Both the position numbers and the translations under genes were made by a program. From NCBI GenBank assembly GCA_031378845.1, contig JANNES010000016.1:61653-125652 (forward strand): a stretch of 64,000 nt of DNA, written 5' to 3'. The stretch comes from JAJNPS01 sp031378845 (GTDB taxonomy: Bacteria > Pseudomonadota > Alphaproteobacteria > Rhodobacterales > Rhodobacteraceae). Of this stretch, positions 42,998 to 51,348 are shown in pieces. Numbering within the stretch: the first letter of the stretch is position 1; the number at the start of each line of letters is the position of its first letter. The notes beneath the pieces are model-generated. The model was not told the DNA's origin and did no database searches. It saw only the letters and a program-made list of their open reading frames with translations.

Positions 42998-44332
42998 CTA
43001 CATCTCGTCCAAAGCCTCGATCGCCTTTTGCAGTTTGTCTTTGGTCACGGTCTTTTCGCTGACCTTGGCCAACGCCACGATGTGATCAACGACCTTGTCC
43101 TCGAATATCGGCGCCCGCAACTGCTGTTGCATCTGTGGGTTTTTCTGCACGAATTCAAAGTACTGGCGTTCCTGACCGGGATACTGCCGTGCGGCTGCCA
43201 GAACAGCTTGCGTCATTTCCGCGTCGGACACCGTCACCTCGGCTTTGCGGCCGATTTCGGCCAGCAGCAACCCCAGACGGACCCGGCGCTCGGCGAGCGT
43301 CTTGTGCTCTTCGGTGGTCTCGACGGAGCCATGATTGTGATCGTGAACGTCCGGATTTTCTTCGTGCCACAGCTGGTGCGCGATTTGCGCCGCCTCCGCA
43401 TCGACCAGATTGGCGGGCAGGTCGAACTTGACCATCACGTCCAACTGATCCAAGAGCGACCGCTTCATCACCGCACGCGCAGCGCCGGTATATTCGGCCT
43501 CCAGACGCTCGGCGATCTGGGCTTTGAGCGCTGCGAGGTCAGCGGCGCCGAACTTGGTCGCCAACTCGTCGTTGATGTCTGCAGGCTTGGCCTCTTTGAC
43601 CGCCTTCACGGTGCAGGCGAACACAGCGGCCTTGCCGGCCAGATGCTTGGCACCGTAGCTGTCGGGAAAGCTCACGTTGACCGTCACCTCGTCCCCAGCC
43701 TTGGTGCCGACCAGCTGCGCCTCAAAGCCGGGGATGAACGAGTTGGATCCCAGCACCAGCGGATAATCCTCGCCCGTGCCTCCCTCAAAGAAATCGCCGT
43801 CGACCGAGCCTTTGAAGTCGATAACGACCTGATCGCCATCTTTGGCCTTGGCACTTTTCTTGCGCTCTTCGAAATTCTTGGCACTTCCCGCCAGATTTTC
43901 CAGAGCCTCGTCGATGGCCGTGTCGTCAGCTTTGACGATCAGACGATCCAGCTTGACCTTGGATGCATCCAGTTCAGGGATCGGCGGCAAGGCTTCATAG
44001 CTCATCTCGACGACAACATCCTGACCCTCAGCCCAGGTTTCGCCGCCGACCATCTTGACGTCGGGCTGCAAGGCCGGGCGGTCGCCGGTAGCATCAAAAT
44101 GCCCCTTCATCGCGCCATCGATGGCCTCTTGCATCGCATCGCCCATGATCCGCTGACCAAACTGCTTTTTCAGGATCGCCAGGGGAACCTTGCCTTTGCG
44201 AAACCCCTTGATCTCGACCTCGGGTTGCGCCTCAAGCAGCTTCTCGTGCACCTTTGCGGCCAGCTCTGCAGCCGTCACGGTGATCATGTAGCCGCGCTTC
44301 AGGCCTTCGTTCAGGGTCTCGGTGACCTGCAT
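42998..44332 (-). CDS. tig: Trigger factor
   Basis: 444 residues. Ribosome-bound chaperone and prolyl isomerase. The ribosome-binding loop is GFRKGKVPLAILKKQFGQ near residue 42, the FKBP-type isomerase domain is near 155-245 (KDGDQVVIDFKGSVDG, GSNSFIPGFEAQLVG), then the long helical C-terminal arms. The ATG at 44332 has AAGGA ahead, and an upstream in-frame extension lies in the promoter region. Single-gene transcript ending at a terminator. Confidence 0.97.
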   Translation of the reverse strand: MQVTETLNEGLKRGYMITVTAAELAAKVHEKLLEAQPEVEIKGFRKGKVPLAILKKQFGQRIMGDAMQEAIDGAMKGHFDATGDRPALQPDVKMVGGETWAEGQDVVVEMSYEALPPIPELDASKVKLDRLIVKADDTAIDEALENLAGSAKNFEERKKSAKAKDGDQVVIDFKGSVDGDFFEGGTGEDYPLVLGSNSFIPGFEAQLVGTKAGDEVTVNVSFPDSYGAKHLAGKAAVFACTVKAVKEAKPADINDELATKFGAADLAALKAQIAERLEAEYTGAARAVMKRSLLDQLDVMVKFDLPANLVDAEAAQIAHQLWHEENPDVHDHNHGSVETTEEHKTLAERRVRLGLLLAEIGRKAEVTVSDAEMTQAVLAAARQYPGQERQYFEFVQKNPQMQQQLRAPIFEDKVVDHIVALAKVSEKTVTKDKLQKAIEALDEM

Positions 44333-44578
44333 GGTCTGGTGTCCTTTTTCTTTCATTCCGTCCGTGCACGCGCACGCAATACCTATCGCGCGCAGGACTT
44401 CGCCCCACGCGGGTCGCGCGCCTTCTAGCAACTCTTTCCGGGCGACGTAAGGGGCATTTTGGCGCGGGCGCGACCACCCGCTCCAAAGACCCATTCGTCA
44501 CGCAATTGACCCAATCTGACCCAATTGTTTCCGGTTTGCGGTGATATCCGGGCGTCGAAATGGTTGAGAGGACGGCCC

Positions 44579-45646
44579 TTGCCCATCGTTTCAGTTTGGA
44601 TACTGCAAAAATCGGCGATCACCGTATCGGCCGGCCGGTCTCTGGATGGCATCACGCAAGGTGATGGATCACATCTGGTCGGGCGCTCGATCACCTTGAA
44701 CAGCGCGACGTGGAAAGAGACGTTCATCAACGACAATGACACAACCTTCGATGACAACGACACAACACAAAGCCTGTCCGGTGCTCAGACGATCAACGGC
44801 GTCACCTATGCGAACGGGACAAGGGTCGAAGCGGAATACACGCTGGTTCTGCGCAACCCGCTGACGGGTCTTACCTATACCGCTTATGGCTACAACGTCT
44901 CGACCGGAAATCCGGCCTTTGCAACCATCGAGGGCCTCAGCTTTCGCGGCGGTCTCAACGCGTTTCCGCCAATCGGCACGCCATTGCAGGTCATCAGCGC
45001 CGCGGAAGGTCCGGGCTCGCAAGGTCAGGCTGCAAACCTCTACACCAATCTTGCTTATCCCCCTTGCTTTGCGCACGGGACCCGGATCGAGACGCCGCAT
45101 GGACCGGAACCCATCGAGACCTTGGGTGTTGGTGACCACGTCCTGACGCTGGATCATGGGGTGCAGGCCATCCGCTGGGTCGGGCGCATCGCCCTGTCGG
45201 CGGGCGAGGTCGCCGCGCAACCCGGTCTGCGGCCGGTCGTCATCGATCCGGGTGCATTGGCACAAGGGGTGCCCAACCGCACATTGCGTGTCTCGCAACA
45301 ACACAGGTTCGTCGTGTCGGGTTGGAAGGCTGATCTCTTTTTTGGCACGGATGCGGTGCTGGTTGCGGCACGCGATCTCGTCGATGAACGTGGCATACGC
45401 CTGGACCGACCGGACCGCGGCGTGATTTATCATCACCTGCTCTTTGACCGGCACGAGATCATCTGGGCCGAGGGTGCGCAAACCGAAAGCCTCTATCGCC
45501 CGGGACTGTCATCAGAAAATTTGCCGGCGGCTCTTTTGGCCGAAGTCGAGGCGCTCTTTCCTTGTCATTCGGCAAGCCGACATGGTTATGGGCAGGTCGC
45601 GCGCACCTGTCTTAGGCCGTGGGAAAGCCAGCTCTTGGTGACGTGA
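44579..45646 (+). CDS. Hint-domain protein, exported-type of Rhodobacterales (TTG start)
   Basis: 355 residues from TTG at 44579, which follows GAGAGG and gives the family start PIVSVWILQKSAITVS. A longer frame to 44525 has no site. N-terminal about 170 residues are beta-rich with an Asp-rich stretch (INDNDTTFDDNDTTQ). A Hint domain follows (CFAHGTRIETPHG, IETLGVGDHVLTLDHG, then HRFVVSG and HHLLFDRHEIIWAEG). It lacks the C-terminal extein junction of an intein. Function in this family is not established. Its stop codon directly abuts the 3' CCA of the convergent tRNA-Leu gene. Confidence 0.85.
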   Translation: MPIVSVWILQKSAITVSAGRSLDGITQGDGSHLVGRSITLNSATWKETFINDNDTTFDDNDTTQSLSGAQTINGVTYANGTRVEAEYTLVLRNPLTGLTYTAYGYNVSTGNPAFATIEGLSFRGGLNAFPPIGTPLQVISAAEGPGSQGQAANLYTNLAYPPCFAHGTRIETPHGPEPIETLGVGDHVLTLDHGVQAIRWVGRIALSAGEVAAQPGLRPVVIDPGALAQGVPNRTLRVSQQHRFVVSGWKADLFFGTDAVLVAARDLVDERGIRLDRPDRGVIYHHLLFDRHEIIWAEGAQTESLYRPGLSSENLPAALLAEVEALFPCHSASRHGYGQVARTCLRPWESQLLVT

Positions 45647-45731
45647 TGGTGCGGGTGGAGGGACTTGAACCCCCACGCCTTGCGGCGCCAGAACCTAAAT
45701 CTGGTGCGTCTGCCAATTTCGCCACACCCGC
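45647..45731 (-). tRNA. tRNA-Leu (anticodon UAG)
   Basis: On the minus strand the 7-bp acceptor stem GCGGGTG/CACCCGC, D-arm, anticodon stem CCAGA/TCTGG around loop TTTAGGT (anticodon TAG), a variable arm as in class II tRNAs, and a T-arm with GGTTCAAGTCC are all complete. The CCA end is encoded (RC of TGG at 45647-45649). The 3' end touches the stop of the Hint-domain gene with no gap. Confidence 0.96.
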
Positions 45732-45953
45732 AACCTGCGCGTCGGTTTTTGTGCCTTCGCGACAGGTTTGACCTGCCGCTGGACCACTCCCCCGCTCAGC
45801 CGCGCCGTTCTAGCAAAGCCGCAAGGTTGACGCGAGCAGAAAAGCGGCCAAGGCGCAGGCCGCCGCACCTGTCGGGAAAATGCACGACCAGCACCCCATT
45901 CTTGCCACATTGGACGCCGAAAAACACTGGCAAGGTGTGCAAGGGTTGTGCCA

Positions 45954-46442
45954 ATGTCCCAGGTGTCTCTGAGTGATCTTTTTGCCGATGAAGCGCCGCA
46001 GCGGTTGCGTGTTCCGGCCCAGGCTATGGCTGCGGGCACAATGGTTTTGACGCTCGACGGCGCGCTCCCTGTCCAGTTTCTGGCGATTGGCGACCGCGTG
46101 ATCACCCGCGCTGGCGCCCGCACGCTCCGCGATGTCACAGTCACCCTCAGTCAAGAGGTGCGCCTTGTCCGCGTGTCAGCCCGGTCGCTGACCCCCGACA
46201 GCCCGCAAGATGACGTGATCTTGCCGCCAGATCAGCCGGTCTATGTGCGCGACTGGCGCGCACCTGCCCTGCTGGGCGAGCGTCAGGGCGTTGTTGCCGT
46301 GCGCAAGTTGATGGACGGCGAACACATCCGCGCCGAGATTTTTGCCGAAATCCGCCTGTTCACCCTGCGCTTTGACCGCGAAGAGGTGATTTATGCGGGC
46401 GGGATGGAACTGATCTGCACGCCGGAACTGGCCTTCGCGTAA
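45954..46442 (+). CDS. Short Hint-domain protein
   Basis: 162 residues from ATG at 45954. A GTG two codons earlier is an alternative. Only a Hint-type core is seen: AAGTMVLTLDGALPVQFLAIGD, RVITRAGARTLRDV, then HIRAEIFAEIRLFTLRFDREEVIYAGGMEL. The first ~30 residues are a short lead. The Cys that opens many Hint domains is absent, replaced by Ala (AGTM), so autoprocessing is unlikely. Preceded by tRNA-Leu and a 222-base gap, followed by a good terminator. Confidence 0.72.
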   Translation: MSQVSLSDLFADEAPQRLRVPAQAMAAGTMVLTLDGALPVQFLAIGDRVITRAGARTLRDVTVTLSQEVRLVRVSARSLTPDSPQDDVILPPDQPVYVRDWRAPALLGERQGVVAVRKLMDGEHIRAEIFAEIRLFTLRFDREEVIYAGGMELICTPELAFA

Positions 46443-46468
46443 GCCCGTCGAGCGCGCGTTGCAATAAG

Positions 46469-46490
46469 CCGCCCTCGGGCGGCTTTTTTC
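46469..46490 (+). terminator. Intrinsic terminator of the short Hint gene, possibly bidirectional
   Basis: GCCGCCC, TC loop, GGGCGGC, then TTTTTT. The perfect 7-bp stem lies 27 bases after the stop. Because the minus-strand nnr gene ends at 46500, the same hairpin may end both messages. Confidence 0.9.
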
Positions 46491-46499
46491 ATGTGCAGG

Positions 46500-48206
46500 C
46501 TAAAGACCCAAGGCGCGGAGCACCTTTGGCAACTCTTCAGGCAGATCCTCGGCGATCAGCCCGGGACCAAAGCTGCGCGCGCATTCGACATGGAGCCAGG
46601 CCGCCGTGCAGGCTGCGTCAAAGGGCGCGAACCCTCGCGCCAGAAGCCCGGTGATGAACCCCGCCAGAACGTCGCCCGATCCGGCGGTGGCAAGCCAGGG
46701 GGCAGCGCGGTCGTAGTGGGCCGCGTTGATGGCACAGCGCCCCGAGGGGTCGGCGATGACCGTATCGGCGCCTTTGAACAGCACCACACACCCCGCCCGC
46801 GCCGCTGCCTCGCGCGTCGCGTCCACCTTGGAATAGGCGGGGCCCTCGGTCGCGGGCGCGGCGAGTTTGGCCGCGATGTCGGGGAAAAGGCGGGCGAACT
46901 CTCCGGCATGGGGGGTGAGGATGCAGTTGGGGTGAAGGGCCGCGAACAGGGCAGGGTGTTGCGACAGGATGGTCAGGGCGTCGGCGTCCAGAACCAGTGC
47001 CCCGCGGGTCCCCCTCCCCTCTTTCCTCCCCACAAGGGGGAGGAGAAGCTCTTGACCACCCGCAGGAACGCCCCGATCAGAGCGCCTCCCCTCCTCCCCG
47101 TGGGGAGGGGCCGGGGGCGGGGGGCCACCATGGGATACACCCAACGCCGTCGCCACCAAACCCACCGCCCGCGCGTCGAGGCCGAGGCCTGGTCCGAGGC
47201 AGAGCACGTTGATCCGTTCGTCAGCAAGAACCTCCGCCAGCCCCGCCCCATCCGCCACGGGTCGCAGCATGATCGCATCCAACCGTGCCGCGTTTTCCGG
47301 CACGGCATCAGGTGGGCATGCGACTGTTACCAGCCCTGCGCCGATGCGGAGGGCACCGCGCGCGGAGAGGCGCGCTGCCCCGCCATGGCCGGGGAGGCCG
47401 GAAAGGATAAGGGCGTGGCCATGGGTGTATTTGTGGCCAAGGACTTGTTTGCCTATTTTAAAGAAGGGTGCATCGGACAAGCTAAGGGTGCCGTGGCCGA
47501 TGTTTTGATCTAAGCCAAGCTCCTTGACTACCAATTTTCCGCAATGCCGTGGCCCATCCGTCAAATAGTGCCCCCACTTAAAGCGGTGGAACGTGACAGT
47601 AAGCATGGCTTCGGCAATAAACCCTTCAACCGCCGCCCAACGGGGTTTTTCAAACGCCACCGGCACGATGGGCCGACCGCTGTCAGAGCATAGGCCTGAC
47701 GGCACATCGACGCTAACCACCCTGCCGTCCAAATAACCTCTGAACAGATTGCAGAAAACTTCCGCCACGACACCGGGCAAATGCCTGCTGAGGCCGATGC
47801 CAAAAAGTGCATCGACGACAACGTCGAATGTGAGGCCTGGGTGCCTGTCAATTTCGGTGTTCAATGCCTCCAAAGCCCCCACCTCCCCCATCCCGACCCA
47901 CCGCTCATAGTTCACCCGCGCATCCGGCGGCATCCTTTCCGGCGTCCCATACAGGAACACCTCCACCTGCCACCCCCACGCGCGCAACAGCCGCGCCACC
48001 ACGAACCCGTCGCCGCCATTTCCGCCCGGCCCGCACAGGACCACCGCCCGGTGCGACGTCGCAGCCAGCTCCGGCCATTCCTCGAAAATCGCCTCGACCA
48101 CACCGCGTCCGGCGCGCTCCATCAGCTCCAGGCCCGTGACCTCGCCCGAGGCAAGCGCGGCGGCTTCGATGGCGCGCATCTGCGCGGCGGTCAGCAATAC
48201 GGTCAT
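46500..48206 (-). CDS. nnr: NAD(P)H-hydrate epimerase / ADP-dependent dehydratase (bifunctional)
   Basis: 568 residues. The N-terminal YjeF epimerase domain (about 1-215: GLELMERAGRGVVEAIF, VVLCGPGGNGGDGFVVARLL, VVDALFGIGLSRHLPG) and the C-terminal ribokinase-like dehydratase domain (about 240-560: HKYTHGHALILSGLPGHGGAARL, LTPHAGEFARLFP, WLATAGSGDVLAGFITGLL) repair damaged NADHX. In the dehydratase domain, about residues 361-400, a 40-residue in-frame insertion rich in Pro/Gly/Glu/Arg comes from a palindromic DNA element (47007-47126). Without it the length would match the usual 500-530. Divergent from glnB. Confidence 0.92.
   Translation of the reverse strand: MTVLLTAAQMRAIEAAALASGEVTGLELMERAGRGVVEAIFEEWPELAATSHRAVVLCGPGGNGGDGFVVARLLRAWGWQVEVFLYGTPERMPPDARVNYERWVGMGEVGALEALNTEIDRHPGLTFDVVVDALFGIGLSRHLPGVVAEVFCNLFRGYLDGRVVSVDVPSGLCSDSGRPIVPVAFEKPRWAAVEGFIAEAMLTVTFHRFKWGHYLTDGPRHCGKLVVKELGLDQNIGHGTLSLSDAPFFKIGKQVLGHKYTHGHALILSGLPGHGGAARLSARGALRIGAGLVTVACPPDAVPENAARLDAIMLRPVADGAGLAEVLADERINVLCLGPGLGLDARAVGLVATALGVSHGGPPPPAPPHGEEGRRSDRGVPAGGQELLLPLVGRKEGRGTRGALVLDADALTILSQHPALFAALHPNCILTPHAGEFARLFPDIAAKLAAPATEGPAYSKVDATREAAARAGCVVLFKGADTVIADPSGRCAINAAHYDRAAPWLATAGSGDVLAGFITGLLARGFAPFDAACTAAWLHVECARSFGPGLIAEDLPEELPKVLRALGL
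47007..47126. repeat. Palindromic GC-rich element inserted in nnr (in frame)
   Basis: 120 bases (40 codons) with two hairpin arms: CCTCCCC ACA AGGGGGAGG near 47026-47046, and CTCCTCCCC GT GGGGAGGGG near 47090-47112. The composition is very different from neighbours and the translation is low-complexity. It resembles dispersed palindromic elements of alphaproteobacteria that can sit inside genes and be translated. Exact borders are estimated from where the conserved protein sequence breaks. Confidence 0.7.
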
Positions 48207-48369
48207 GTCGTCCTCAAAGTTTTTAACCTGCCTATTTTGTCACCGTCATGGTTAATTCTTCATCTCTTGCCCCCGGTTTCCCCGGCTGCGGCGCGTTTCC
48301 GGCGCCGCCCCTGATTGTTCCCGCGATGGGGAAATGATCAGACGACATCTGGAACGGGGGAGTCGGCCC

Positions 48370-48708
48370 ATGAAGAAGATCGAGGCGATCATCAAGCCCT
48401 TCAAGCTTGATGAGGTCAAGGAAGCGCTGCAAGAGGCCGGTATCCAGGGGCTGAGCGTCACCGAGGTCAAGGGCTTTGGCCGACAAAAGGGCCATACCGA
48501 ACTTTATCGCGGTGCCGAATATGTCGTCGATTTCCTGCCCAAGGTGAAGATCGAAGTCGTGCTGACCGACGACATGGTCGATACCGCCGTCGCGGCCATC
48601 ATCGCCGCAGCCCGCACCGACAAGATCGGCGATGGCAAGATTTTCGTAAGCTCCGTCGAACAGGCAATCCGCATCCGCACGGGCGAGACCGGCGACGACG
48701 CAATCTGA
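48370..48708 (+). CDS. glnB: Nitrogen regulatory PII protein
   Basis: 112 residues. T-loop with uridylylation site Tyr51 in GHTELYRGAEYVVD, preceding KKIEAIIKPFKLDEVKEAL and later DKIGDGKIFVSSVEQAIRIRTGE. It senses 2-oxoglutarate and ATP/ADP and controls GlnE, NtrB and others. The ATG at 48370 fits the family start. Fifty-nine bases before glnA, a classical co-regulated pair. Confidence 0.98.
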   Translation: MKKIEAIIKPFKLDEVKEALQEAGIQGLSVTEVKGFGRQKGHTELYRGAEYVVDFLPKVKIEVVLTDDMVDTAVAAIIAAARTDKIGDGKIFVSSVEQAIRIRTGETGDDAI

Positions 48709-48767
48709 CGCACCAGAACCACCGGGGCCTGCGGGCCTGAAACGAAACACATTAATCAAAGGACAGC

Positions 48768-50180
48768 ATGATGAGCGCAGTCAAGAATGCTCTGAAACTG
48801 ATGAAGGACGAGGAGGTCGAATATGTCGACATCCGCTTTACCGACCCCAAGGGCAAGCTGCAGCATGTGACGCTGGTGGCCGACCTCGTCGACGAAGACT
48901 TCTGGGAAGAGGGCTTCATGTTCGACGGATCGTCGATTGCAGGCTGGAAATCCATCGACCAGTCCGACATGAAGCTGATCCCCGATCCGGCATCGGTCTA
49001 TATCGACCCGTTCTATGCCGAAAAAACCGTGTGCGTGCATTGCAACGTGGTGGAGCCAGATACGGGCGAAGCCTACAGCCGCTGCCCGCGCCAGACCGCG
49101 CTGAAGGCCGAGGCCTTCCTGAAATCCTCCGGCATCGGCGATGCGGCCTACTTTGGCCCAGAGGCCGAATTTTTCATCTTCGACGACGTGCGCTATTCGG
49201 TCACCCCGCGCAAAGTGTCGTATGAAATCGACGCCGAAGCCGCCGCCTGGAACACCGACACCGTAACCGAAGGCGGCAATTACGGCCACCGCGCGGGCCA
49301 CAAGGGCGGCTACTTCCCGGTCAACCCGGTGGACGAGGCGCAGGATCTGCGCGGCGAGATGCTCAGTACCATGAAACGCATGGGCATCCGCGTCGACAAG
49401 CACCACCACGAGGTCGCGACCTGCCAGCACGAACTGGGCATGATCTTCGGCGGTCTGGTCGAACAGGCCGACAACATCCAGAAGTACAAATACGTGATCC
49501 ACAACGTGGCCCACGCCTATGGCAAGACCGTGACCTTCATGCCCAAGCCGATGAAGGGCGACAACGGGTCCGGGATGCACGTCAACATGTCGATCTGGAA
49601 GGGCGGCAAGCCCTTGTTCGCAGGCGACAAATACGCCGACCTCAGCCAGGAGGCGCTGTATTTCATCGGCGGCATCCTGAAACATGCCAAGGCGTTGAAC
49701 GCGATCACCAACCCCGCGACCAACAGCTACAAGCGCCTGATCCCCGGCTTTGAGGCCCCGGTGCTGCGCGCGTATTCCGCCCGCAACCGTTCTGGCTGCG
49801 TCCGTATTCCATGGACGGAATCGCCGAAAGCCAAGCGTGTCGAGGCGCGGTTCCCCGATCCGTCAGCGAACCCCTATCTGGCGTTCGCGGCGCTGATGAT
49901 GGCCGGTCTGGACGGGATCAAGAACAAGATCGATCCCGGTCCGGCCTCGGACAAGGACCTTTACGATCTGCCGCCCGAAGAACTGGCCGAGATTCCGACG
50001 GTGTGCGGCTCGCTTCGCGAGGCACTGGAGGAACTGGAAAAAGACCACGACTTCCTGCTTGCAGGCGACGTCTTCACCAAGGACCAGCTTGAGGGCTACA
50101 TGGCGCTGAAGTGGGAAGAGGTCTACGCTTTTGAACACACCCCGCATCCGGTCGAATATCAGATGTACTATTCTTGCTGA
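48768..50180 (+). CDS. glnA: Glutamine synthetase, type I
   Basis: 470 residues. Condenses glutamate and ammonia with ATP. Conserved parts: EGFMFDGSSIAGWKSI, YFGPEAEFFIFDDVRY, KGGYFPVNPVDEAQD, GSGMHVNMSIWKGG, PIRFPW-type segment RSGCVRIPW, and the adenylylation Tyr in DLYDLPPEE near residue 397. All metal and substrate residues look present. Two adjacent ATGs (48768 and 48771) are possible starts. Terminated by a hairpin at 50223-50249. Confidence 0.98.
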   Translation: MMSAVKNALKLMKDEEVEYVDIRFTDPKGKLQHVTLVADLVDEDFWEEGFMFDGSSIAGWKSIDQSDMKLIPDPASVYIDPFYAEKTVCVHCNVVEPDTGEAYSRCPRQTALKAEAFLKSSGIGDAAYFGPEAEFFIFDDVRYSVTPRKVSYEIDAEAAAWNTDTVTEGGNYGHRAGHKGGYFPVNPVDEAQDLRGEMLSTMKRMGIRVDKHHHEVATCQHELGMIFGGLVEQADNIQKYKYVIHNVAHAYGKTVTFMPKPMKGDNGSGMHVNMSIWKGGKPLFAGDKYADLSQEALYFIGGILKHAKALNAITNPATNSYKRLIPGFEAPVLRAYSARNRSGCVRIPWTESPKAKRVEARFPDPSANPYLAFAALMMAGLDGIKNKIDPGPASDKDLYDLPPEELAEIPTVCGSLREALEELEKDHDFLLAGDVFTKDQLEGYMALKWEEVYAFEHTPHPVEYQMYYSC

Positions 50181-50222
50181 TCCGCCAGGATCTTTGAGAT
50201 ACTTCCGTGTGTTGAAGGTACG

Positions 50223-50249
50223 GGGGCTGCTTTCGGGCAGCCCCTTTCT
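50223..50249 (+). terminator. Intrinsic terminator of glnB-glnA
   Basis: GGGGCTGC, 6-base loop, GCAGCCCC, then TTTCTC. An 8-bp GC-rich stem 42 bases after the glnA stop. Confidence 0.85.
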
Positions 50250-50346
50250 CGTTGGCTGCCATCGCCGCGCCGCGATTGCGCCGCAATGCTGCCCCGTTGG
50301 CCTTCCAGTTTGGGCGTTTGGACTGCACCGTGCACCGGATGGCCTT

Positions 50347-51303
50347 ATGTCGACCCCAAGACCACACTCCGATCCCAGCTCGACTGCCCCGAATGACCGA
50401 CCGCCGATCTGGGTGAATGGACGGCAACGCCCATCGTTTGATCTGCGTGCCTATGGGGCTTACAGCGTCATTGCGACCCGCGCCGCGCTCGGCCCCGCAC
50501 TTGTTCGCGTGTCCGGCTCTGCAACCGGCTTGCAGGCGAAGATTCTGGCCGGCGCATTTGCCATCAAGACCCAGCGACTGGGCCGTGCAGCAGCCTATCT
50601 GCCGACGCGCCCCGGGATCGCCGCAACCATAGGCAGTCTTGCCACTTTGCTGCAAGAAACCGCAAGCGTCGTGTCGCCTTCGCCCCCACCACCAGAATCG
50701 CTTGAGGCCTATGATGCCTTGTGGCGGTCGCGCAAGCCGCCTGCCTCTGGACGCCTTCGCGGTGTCAGCCTCGACGAGGTCCGGTTCGACCCCGACCTCA
50801 GCGCGCTGCGTGCCGATTTGCCCTTGCGCCCGCAACGTCCGGTGCGTCCCATCGTCGTGGTCAAAGAGATGACGGAGCCGACACCCGTTGTGCCGGAACC
50901 GCCAGACGCGCCGGTCGTATTGACACTTGCCCCGGTAGCAACAGCCCCACTTGTCCCGGCACCTGCGCCTGCGCCCGAAGAGGCGACCTTGCTGGCCATC
51001 CGCGACTTGATCCTGGATGCCGACGCCATTGTACCAACCACCACGCCCGCCCCGGCGGCGGCGGCCACTGTGGCAACGGCCGCGGCAGGTGCTGCGCCAA
51101 CAGCCCCGATAGCACCACCCCGGATCAAGCCTCGCAAGCCCCTGCCGGCCTGGACCAAACCGGTTTTTCGCCATCTGCGCCAAGGGACGGCCTTTGGCCT
51201 GGCTTGGGTCCTCATTGTTGCGGCGATGCCGATCGGACTGGTCAAGGCGGGGATTGCGCATCTGGACGGCCGCGACCTGCGCGACCTGGTACTGGACGAA
51301 TAG
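50347..51303 (+). CDS. Pro/Ala-rich protein with a C-terminal membrane segment, function unknown
   Basis: 318 residues from ATG at 50347. I do not recognise a family. The N-terminal ~110 residues look globular (FDLRAYGAYSVIATRAALGPALVR). From about 170 to 270 it is a Pro/Ala/Val/Thr-rich linker (APAPAPEEATLL, TTTPAPAAAATVA). A single hydrophobic helix (AFGLAWVLIVAAMPIGLVKAGI) near the C-terminus could anchor it in the inner membrane with a short tail LDGRDLRDLVLDE. It stands alone between the glnA terminator and the convergent DUF3445 gene. Confidence 0.68.
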   Translation: MSTPRPHSDPSSTAPNDRPPIWVNGRQRPSFDLRAYGAYSVIATRAALGPALVRVSGSATGLQAKILAGAFAIKTQRLGRAAAYLPTRPGIAATIGSLATLLQETASVVSPSPPPPESLEAYDALWRSRKPPASGRLRGVSLDEVRFDPDLSALRADLPLRPQRPVRPIVVVKEMTEPTPVVPEPPDAPVVLTLAPVATAPLVPAPAPAPEEATLLAIRDLILDADAIVPTTTPAPAAAATVATAAAGAAPTAPIAPPRIKPRKPLPAWTKPVFRHLRQGTAFGLAWVLIVAAMPIGLVKAGIAHLDGRDLRDLVLDE

Positions 51304-51348
51304 ATCGACAAAAAGTTCGGCGCTCGCCTGCAGCTGCCAACCTCCTCG

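Noticed and set aside
44579..45646. Intein or hedgehog-like self-splicing protein
   Set aside because: The Hint domain lies near the middle to end with no C-extein and no terminal His-Asn splice junction. Treated as a Hint-domain protein only.
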